This document shows positions 59,058 through 64,000 of a stretch of 64,000 nucleotides of DNA, one piece after another. Position numbers and translations under genes: made by a program. The notes under the pieces are model-generated. The model did no database searches. It worked only from the letters and a program-made list of their open reading frames with translations, and was not told the origin of the DNA. Every line of letters starts with the position of its first letter. The first letter of the stretch is position 1. The stretch is from contig NZ_RDBL01000013.1 in assembly GCF_008042035.1 (NCBI RefSeq), positions 1,218,437-1,282,436 on the forward strand, in the 5' to 3' direction. Origin of the DNA: Streptomyces sp. col6. Lineage in GTDB: Bacteria; Actinomycetota; Actinomycetes; Streptomycetales; Streptomycetaceae.

Positions 59058-60332
59058 ATGAGCGACAGGCGGCGACGCACGGCCGTCGTGGGCAGCGGGG
59101 TGGCGGGACTGACGGCCGCCCACATCCTGCGAAGGGCCCACGACGTCACGCTGTTCGAGGCGGACGACCGGGTGGGCGGCCACGCGCACACCCACGACCT
59201 GCCCGGCGCGGACGGCCGCGTCCACCACGTGGACTCCGGCTTCATCGTGCACAACCGGCGCACCTACCCCCACCTGCTGCGGCTCTTCGCCGAACTGGGC
59301 GTGGCCACGCAGGAGTCGGAGATGAGCATGTCCGTCCGGTGCGAGGGATGCGGCCTGGAGTACGCGGGAGCCCGCGGCCCGGCCGGCCTCCTCGCCCGCC
59401 CGGCCTCCTTCCGCGACCCCGCCTATCCGCGCATGCTCGCCGCCGTGCCCCGCTTCCACCGGCTGGCCCGGCGGCTGCTGCGGGACGGCGGACCGGACGC
59501 GGACACGATGACCCTGGGGGAGTTCGCCGCGCGCGGCCGCTTCTCGCCGTACTTCACCGCCCACTTCCTGACGCCCGTGGTGGCGGCGGTCTGGTCCTGC
59601 GACCCGGCGACCGCGATGCGCTACCCGGCCCGCTACCTCTTCCGCTTCCTCGACCACCACGGCATGCTCGCGATCGGCGGCTCCCCGGTCTGGCGGACCG
59701 TCACCGGAGGATCGCGCGCCTACGTGGAGCGCGTGACCAAGCAGCTCGGCGCCGTCCGCACCGCGACCCCGGTCCGCAGCGTCCGCCGGCACGCCGACGG
59801 CGTCGAGATCACCACGGACGACGGCACCGCCGAACCCTTCGACCACGTCGTCGTCGCCACCCACCCCGACCAGGCCCTGAGCCTCCTCGCCGATCCCACC
59901 GACGACGAGACCCGCACCCTGGGCGCCTTCCGCTACTCCCGCAACGCCACCCTGCTGCACACCGACACCCGGCTGCTGCCCGGGGCGCGCGGCGCCCGCG
60001 CCTCCTGGAACTACCTGATGCCCGGCTGCGCCGCCGACGCCGCCCACGTCACCGTCAGTTACGACATGAACCGGCTCCAGCGGCTCGACGCCCCGGAGAC
60101 CTTCGTCGTCACGCTGAACGGCGCCGACCGCGTCGCCCCCGGCCTGGTCCGGGCCCGCATGGTCTACGAACACCCCGTCTACACACCGGAATCCGTGGCC
60201 GCCCAGGCCCGGCTGCCCGCCCTGTCCGGGCCGGTCACTGCCTACGCGGGCGCCTACCACGGCTGGGGCTTCCACGAGGACGGCTGCCGCTCGGGCGCCG
60301 AGGCCGCGGCCGCGCTGGGGGTGGACTGGTGA
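59058..60332 (+). CDS. FAD-dependent amine-oxidase-like oxidoreductase
   Basis: 424 residues. The FAD dinucleotide loop is VVGSGVAGLTAAHIL, with LFEADDRVGGHAHTH after it, then VDSGFIVHNRRTYPHLLRL, and the C-terminal block TAYAGAYHGWGFHEDGCRSG. Homologous to Rv0449c and to bacterial fatty-acid-modifying flavoproteins that accompany CFA-type methyltransferases. It may oxidise or desaturate lipid-bound acyl chains. AAGGAG precedes ATG 59058. Coupled to the DUF1365 gene by a GTGA overlap. Confidence 0.88.
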   Translation: MSDRRRRTAVVGSGVAGLTAAHILRRAHDVTLFEADDRVGGHAHTHDLPGADGRVHHVDSGFIVHNRRTYPHLLRLFAELGVATQESEMSMSVRCEGCGLEYAGARGPAGLLARPASFRDPAYPRMLAAVPRFHRLARRLLRDGGPDADTMTLGEFAARGRFSPYFTAHFLTPVVAAVWSCDPATAMRYPARYLFRFLDHHGMLAIGGSPVWRTVTGGSRAYVERVTKQLGAVRTATPVRSVRRHADGVEITTDDGTAEPFDHVVVATHPDQALSLLADPTDDETRTLGAFRYSRNATLLHTDTRLLPGARGARASWNYLMPGCAADAAHVTVSYDMNRLQRLDAPETFVVTLNGADRVAPGLVRARMVYEHPVYTPESVAAQARLPALSGPVTAYAGAYHGWGFHEDGCRSGAEAAAALGVDW

Positions 60333-61051
60333 ACGCCCTCTACCCGTGCACGATCACCCACATACGGACCGCGCCCACCCGGTACGCCTTCCACCACCGC
60401 ACCTATCTGTGGCTGACCGACCCCGACGGGCCCCCGCCGCTGCCGCGCGCCCTGCGCTTCCTCGCCCGCTTCGACGCCCGTGACCACTTCGGCGGCACCG
60501 CCCCGACCATCCGCGCCGGCCTCGCCCGCTTCCTGGCCGCCCGGGGCATCGACCTCGCCGACGGCACCGTCCTCATGCTGACCCAGGCCCGGGTCCTCGG
60601 CCACGTCTTCAACCCGCTGACCGTCTACTGGTGCCGGCGCGCCGACGGCACCCCGCTGTGCACGGTCGCCGAGGTGCACAACACGTACGGCGAACGCCAC
60701 TGCTATCTGCTGCGCCCCGATGACCGGGGGCGGGCGGTCACCAGCAAGGAGTTCTACGTCTCGCCGTTCTTCGGTACCGACGGCGAGTACTGGATGCGGC
60801 TGCCGGAACCGGGGCCCCGGCTCACGCTCACGGTCCACCTGGAACGCTCCGGGACCCGCCCGTTCACCGCGACCGTCCGGGGCGAGCGACGCCCGGCGAC
60901 CGCCCGCGTCCTGCTGGGCCTCGCCTTGCGGCACCCCTGGTCCACGGCCGTCGTCTCGGCCGCCATCCGGCTGCACGGCATCCGGCTCTACCTCCGCGGG
61001 CTGCCCGTCCGGCCCCGCCCCCACCACCGCACCCAGGAAGGCATGCGATGA
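60329..61051 (+). CDS. DUF1365 family protein
   Basis: 240 residues from GTG 60329, overlapping the FAD gene (GTGA). TRYAFHHRTYLWLTDPD, VLGHVFNPLTVYWCRR, AEVHNTYGERHCYLL and KEFYVSPFFGTDGEYW are the DUF1365 blocks. Always found beside the FAD and CFA-type genes in mycobacteria and proteobacteria, so it is presumably part of the same lipid-modification pathway. No known catalytic motif; function unknown. Overlaps the next gene (ATGA). Confidence 0.88.
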   Translation: MNALYPCTITHIRTAPTRYAFHHRTYLWLTDPDGPPPLPRALRFLARFDARDHFGGTAPTIRAGLARFLAARGIDLADGTVLMLTQARVLGHVFNPLTVYWCRRADGTPLCTVAEVHNTYGERHCYLLRPDDRGRAVTSKEFYVSPFFGTDGEYWMRLPEPGPRLTLTVHLERSGTRPFTATVRGERRPATARVLLGLALRHPWSTAVVSAAIRLHGIRLYLRGLPVRPRPHHRTQEGMR

Positions 61052-62391
61052 GCGCCTCCACGTTCCGTACCCGTGCCCGCCCCCGCCGCCGCCCCCGGCG
61101 TGGGCGCGGGCACCGACCCGGCGCGGTGCCCGCCCCCGCCGCCGCCCCCGGCGTGGGCGCGGGCACCGACCCGGCGCGCTGGCCGGACATCGTGGCCCTG
61201 CCGCGCGCCTCCCGGCTGCGGACGGCCGTCGCCGAGCGGGTCGTCCGCCGCGCCCTGGCCCGGCTGCCGCTGCGCGTCCGCCTCGCCGGGCGGGAGGACA
61301 TCGGGCTCGGCGGGCCACTGATGGACGTCCGCGACCCCGACGCCTTCTTCCGCAGGATCGGCGCGAGCGGCCTCATCGGCTTCGGCGAGTCCTACATGGC
61401 ACGCGAGTGGGACGCACCGGACCCCGTCGGAGTCCTGACCGTCCTGGCGGGCCAGGTCGCCACCCTGATCCCCGAGCCCCTGCAACGGCTGCGCGGGCTG
61501 TGGGCACGCCGCCGCCCCGAGGCCCAGACGGGCACCCGCGAAGGGGCCCGGACCAACATCAGCCACCACTACGACCTGTCCAACGAGCTGTTCGCGCTCT
61601 TCCTCGACGAGACGCTCAGCTACTCCTCGGCCCTCTTCCGGGGCTTCCCCGCCGAACCGGCCCTGCTCCCCGCCGCCCAGCACCGCAAGATCGACCGGCT
61701 GCTGGACCTCGCCGCCGTCGGTCCCGGCACCCGGCTCCTGGAGATCGGCACCGGCTGGGGCGAACTCGCGATCCGCGCCGCCGCCCGCGGCGCCCACGTC
61801 GTCTCCGTCACCCTCTCCCGGGAACAGCGCGACCTGGCCCTGCGGCGGATCGCCGCGGCCGGCCACGCGGACCGGGTGGACGTCCGGCTGTGCGACTACC
61901 GGGAGATCGACGGGACGTACGACGCCATCGTCAGCGTCGAGATGATCGAGGCGGTCGGCGCGGAGTTCTGGCCCGCCTACTTCCGCACCCTGGACCGGCT
62001 GCTCGCCCCCGGCGGCCGGATCGCCCTCCAGGCCATCACCATGCCCGACGACCGCATGCGGGCGGGCCGGGACACCTTCACCTGGATCCACAAGTACATC
62101 TTCCCGGGCGGACAGCTCCCGTCCACCGAGGCCATCGACCGGGTCACGGCCGCCCACACCGGGCTGCGCGTGGAGCGCTCCGACGGCTTCGGCACGCACT
62201 ACGCCGAAACGCTCAGGCTCTGGCGCGAACGGTTCACCGCCGGGGCGGAGCAGGTCGACGCGCTCGGCTTCGATGCCACCTTCCGCCGCATGTGGACCTT
62301 CTACCTCGCCTACTCCGAAGCGGGCTTCCGCTCCGGCTACCTCGATGTGCGGCAATTGCTGCTGACCCGTCAGGAACAGGAAACGGCATGA
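61048..62391 (+). CDS. CFA-synthase-like SAM methyltransferase 1 (UfaA1-like)
   Basis: 447 residues if ATG 61048 is used. The conserved core begins near WPDIVALPRASRLRTA. NISHHYDLSNELFALFLDET, LLEIGTGWGELAIRAA (SAM loop) and WIHKYIFPGGQLPS identify the cyclopropane-synthase family. Where E. coli CFA synthase has the bicarbonate-site Cys, this protein reads YSSALF. The first 43 codons are an exact 53-bp tandem repeat read in two different frames, so the true start is uncertain (GTG 61126 is in frame). It probably methylates unsaturated lipid acyl chains. Confidence 0.85.
   Translation: MSASTFRTRARPRRRPRRGRGHRPGAVPAPAAAPGVGAGTDPARWPDIVALPRASRLRTAVAERVVRRALARLPLRVRLAGREDIGLGGPLMDVRDPDAFFRRIGASGLIGFGESYMAREWDAPDPVGVLTVLAGQVATLIPEPLQRLRGLWARRRPEAQTGTREGARTNISHHYDLSNELFALFLDETLSYSSALFRGFPAEPALLPAAQHRKIDRLLDLAAVGPGTRLLEIGTGWGELAIRAAARGAHVVSVTLSREQRDLALRRIAAAGHADRVDVRLCDYREIDGTYDAIVSVEMIEAVGAEFWPAYFRTLDRLLAPGGRIALQAITMPDDRMRAGRDTFTWIHKYIFPGGQLPSTEAIDRVTAAHTGLRVERSDGFGTHYAETLRLWRERFTAGAEQVDALGFDATFRRMWTFYLAYSEAGFRSGYLDVRQLLLTRQEQETA
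61073..61178 (+). repeat. Exact 53-bp tandem duplication in the methyltransferase 1 start
   Basis: Copies at 61073-61125 and 61126-61178 are identical base for base. The unit starts GTGCCCGCCCCCGCC and ends CGACCCGGCGCG. Because 53 is not a multiple of three, copy 1 is read as an Arg-rich stretch and copy 2 as a Pro/Ala/Gly-rich one from ATG 61048. Removing or adding one copy would put that ATG out of frame. Confidence 0.95.
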
Positions 62392-63725
62392 CACTCACCG
62401 ACAAGCGCCCCGCCCACGGTGCCGCCCAGCGCATCGAACCCCTCGTCGAGCGGTTCCTCGGCGGCCCGCTCCCGGTCCGGGTGCGCATGTGGGACGGCAG
62501 CGAGACCGGCGCCCCCGACGGCCCCCTGATCCACGTCCGGGCCCGCCGCGCCCTGCGCCGCCTCCTGTGGGAACCGGGCGAACTGGGCCTCGCGGAGGCC
62601 TACATCACCGGGGACATCGACATCGAGGGCGACCTCGCCGAGGGCCTGCGGGCGGTGCACCGCGCCGTGCGCGAGGGCGGACTCGCCGCGCCGCGTCCCC
62701 GCCTCGCCGACCGGCTGCGCGCCGCCGGCACCGCCGTGCGCCTCGGCGCGGCCGGGCCCCGGCCGCCCGTGCCCGCGGCGCGCGCCACCGGACTGGACGG
62801 CGCCCTGCACAGCAAGGCCCGCGACCGGGCGGCGATCAGCCACCACTACGACCTCTCCAACGCCTTCTACGCCCTCCTCCTCGACGAGACGATGGCGTAC
62901 TCGTGCGGCTACTGGACCAGCGACGACCCGGCCTACGGGCCCGCCGACGCGCAGCGCGCCAAGCTGGAGCTGATCTGCGGCAAGCTGGGGCTGCGCCCCG
63001 GCGCACGATTGCTGGACATCGGCTGCGGCTGGGGTTCGCTGACGCTGTACGCGGCCCAGCGGCACGGCGTCCGGGTCACGGCGGTCACCCTCGCCGCCGA
63101 GCAGGCGGCGTACGTGCGCCGGCAGGTGACCGAACGCGGTCTGGGGGACCTGGTCGAGGTGCGCTGCTGCGACTACCGCGACATCGCGGCGGCCCCGGAA
63201 CACGAGGGCGGCTACGACGCGGTGTCCACCATCGAGATGGGCGAGCACGTCGGGGACGCCCAGTACCCGGCCTTCGCGGCGACCCTGCACGGCATGGTCC
63301 GCCCGCGCGGCCGGGTGCTCGTCCAGCAGATGTCGCGCGGGCGGGACGCGCCGGGCGGCGGCGCGTTCATCGAGGCGTACATCGCGCCCGACATGCACAT
63401 GCGCCCGCTCGGGGAGACCGTCGGGCTGCTGGAGGGCGCCGGTCTCGAGGTGCGTGACGTCCACGCGCTGCGCGAGCACTACGTCCGGACCGTCGACGCC
63501 TGGCGCCGGACCCTGGAGGAGAACGAGGCGCGGTTCACCGATCTGGTCGGCGAGGAGACCGTACGGGTGTGGCGGCTGTATCTGGCCGGCGGCGCCCTCG
63601 CCTTCGCGGAGCGGCGGATGGGCGTGGACCAGATCCTCGCCGTACGGCCCGCCGGTGACGGGGAGTCGGGGATGCCGGACACCCGCGACGCACTGCGCAC
63701 GGGCCCGGCCGGGGACGCGTCATGA
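62388..63725 (+). CDS. CFA-synthase-like SAM methyltransferase 2
   Basis: 445 residues, ATG 62388 overlapping the previous gene by ATGA. An N-terminal SCP2-like region (WDGSETGAPDGPLIHVRARR, AYITGDIDIEGDL) precedes the core: AISHHYDLSNAFYALLLDET, YSCGYW (the Cys expected at the bicarbonate site), LLDIGCGWGSLTLYAA (SAM loop), and STIEMGEHVGDAQYPAF. Closer than methyltransferase 1 to classical cyclopropane-fatty-acid synthase. Acts on phospholipid acyl chains at the membrane surface. Confidence 0.9.
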   Translation: MTLTDKRPAHGAAQRIEPLVERFLGGPLPVRVRMWDGSETGAPDGPLIHVRARRALRRLLWEPGELGLAEAYITGDIDIEGDLAEGLRAVHRAVREGGLAAPRPRLADRLRAAGTAVRLGAAGPRPPVPAARATGLDGALHSKARDRAAISHHYDLSNAFYALLLDETMAYSCGYWTSDDPAYGPADAQRAKLELICGKLGLRPGARLLDIGCGWGSLTLYAAQRHGVRVTAVTLAAEQAAYVRRQVTERGLGDLVEVRCCDYRDIAAAPEHEGGYDAVSTIEMGEHVGDAQYPAFAATLHGMVRPRGRVLVQQMSRGRDAPGGGAFIEAYIAPDMHMRPLGETVGLLEGAGLEVRDVHALREHYVRTVDAWRRTLEENEARFTDLVGEETVRVWRLYLAGGALAFAERRMGVDQILAVRPAGDGESGMPDTRDALRTGPAGDAS

Positions 63726-64000
63726 GCGGCTTCGCCTGGGAGGCGTTCGCGCGGGGCCTCGCGCCCTGCGCGGGCGCCGCCCTGCTCGTGCTGCTCGTCG
63801 CGTTCGCGGCCGGGGTGCGCCGGGGGATGCACCGGGGCGTCGACGTCGCCTGGGGCCTGGGTTTCGCCGCCGTCGCCCTCGTCTCGTACGGACTGTCGGC
63901 GGGGGAGGGGGACACCACGCGCCGGCTGCTCGTCACGGTGCTCACCGCGCTCTGGGGGCTGCGCCTGGCCTGGCACATCGCCCGGCGCGGCAGGGGCCAC
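63722..64000 (+). CDS. DUF1295 membrane protein (5' part, cut by window end)
   Basis: 93 residues visible from ATG 63722, which overlaps the previous stop (ATGA). Hydrophobic helices LAPCAGAALLVLLVAFAAG and GVDVAWGLGFAAVALVSYG, then LTALWGLRLAWHIARRGRGH, the DUF1295 signature region. The family resembles steroid reductases and isoprenylcysteine methyltransferases. Same place as Rv0446c in the mycobacterial SigK operon. The frame continues past 64000. Confidence 0.85.
   Translation, partial: MSGFAWEAFARGLAPCAGAALLVLLVAFAAGVRRGMHRGVDVAWGLGFAAVALVSYGLSAGEGDTTRRLLVTVLTALWGLRLAWHIARRGRGH

Noticed and set aside
1..64000. CRISPR arrays, tRNA or rRNA genes, insertion sequences, attachment sites
   Set aside because: No direct-repeat/spacer pattern, no cloverleaf with GTTCRA T-loop context, and no transposase or integrase motifs were found on reading.

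Overview
The window is chromosomal DNA of a Streptomyces (or very close relative). The evidence is the extreme GC bias with G/C in almost every third codon position, GTG and TTG starts, several leaderless-looking genes, and gene order. Adjacent blocks for mycothiol ligase, a ParJ/PAC2 protein, the glycerol operon, metH, the Pup-proteasome system and Tat/HelY match what I remember of the Streptomyces coelicolor core chromosome (roughly SCO1631-SCO1670). I saw no tRNA, rRNA, CRISPR array, insertion sequence or integrase. No gene-free stretch exceeds about 270 bp, and the longer gaps hold terminators, operators or promoters listed below.

Layout. Positions 1-8.3 kb hold conserved housekeeping genes: a cut-off gene of unknown function, an aldo/keto reductase, an F420-type LLM oxidoreductase, a ferritin-like protein, CorA, a histidine phosphatase, a DUF3090 protein, a PI3/4-kinase-like protein and mshC. 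At 8.4-11.4 kb is a secreted GH31 glycosidase, then parJ on the other strand. At 12.9-19.5 kb is a self-contained sugar-acid operon: fuconate-dehydratase-like enzyme, SDR, ABC binding protein, ABC ATPase, permease, and a FadR-type GntR regulator. Its likely operator, a palindrome close to ATACATCSGATGTAT, occurs before both the operon and the regulator. Positions 19.6-24.6 kb carry gylR-glpF-glpK-glpD with a shared GylR-site candidate, followed by metH, a HAD phosphatase, an orphan peptide-binding lipoprotein, an orphan NarL-type response regulator, a RecB-like Fe-S nuclease, a site-2 protease and trmI.

Positions 35.8-55.8 kb form the Pup-proteasome neighbourhood: ferredoxin, arc, dop, pup, an endonuclease-VII-like gene, prcB, prcA, a LacI/MFS pair, pafA, two FKBP isomerases, pafB, pafC, two small genes, tatA, tatC, a diacylglycerol-kinase-like gene and helY. 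Pup is ligated by PafA, removed by Dop, and recruited by Arc, whose C-terminus is GQYL, to the PrcBA core. PafBC are transcription regulators. An unusually perfect hairpin lies just after pup, inside the endonuclease gene.

Positions 55.9-64 kb resemble the mycobacterial SigK regulon (Rv0449c-Rv0444c plus the MPT70/MPT83 fasciclins): SPW membrane protein, fasciclin lipoprotein and molybdopterin oxidoreductase on one strand; FAD oxidoreductase, DUF1365, two cyclopropane-synthase-like methyltransferases and DUF1295 (cut by the window end) on the other. The divergent promoter region carries two outward-facing copies of the same ECF-type promoter pattern, CCAATC-N16-(A/C)CGAAT. The first methyltransferase starts with an exact 53-bp tandem duplication whose length is not a multiple of three. 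These last two observations, the new-looking operon operator and the hairpin after pup are the most interesting signals here.
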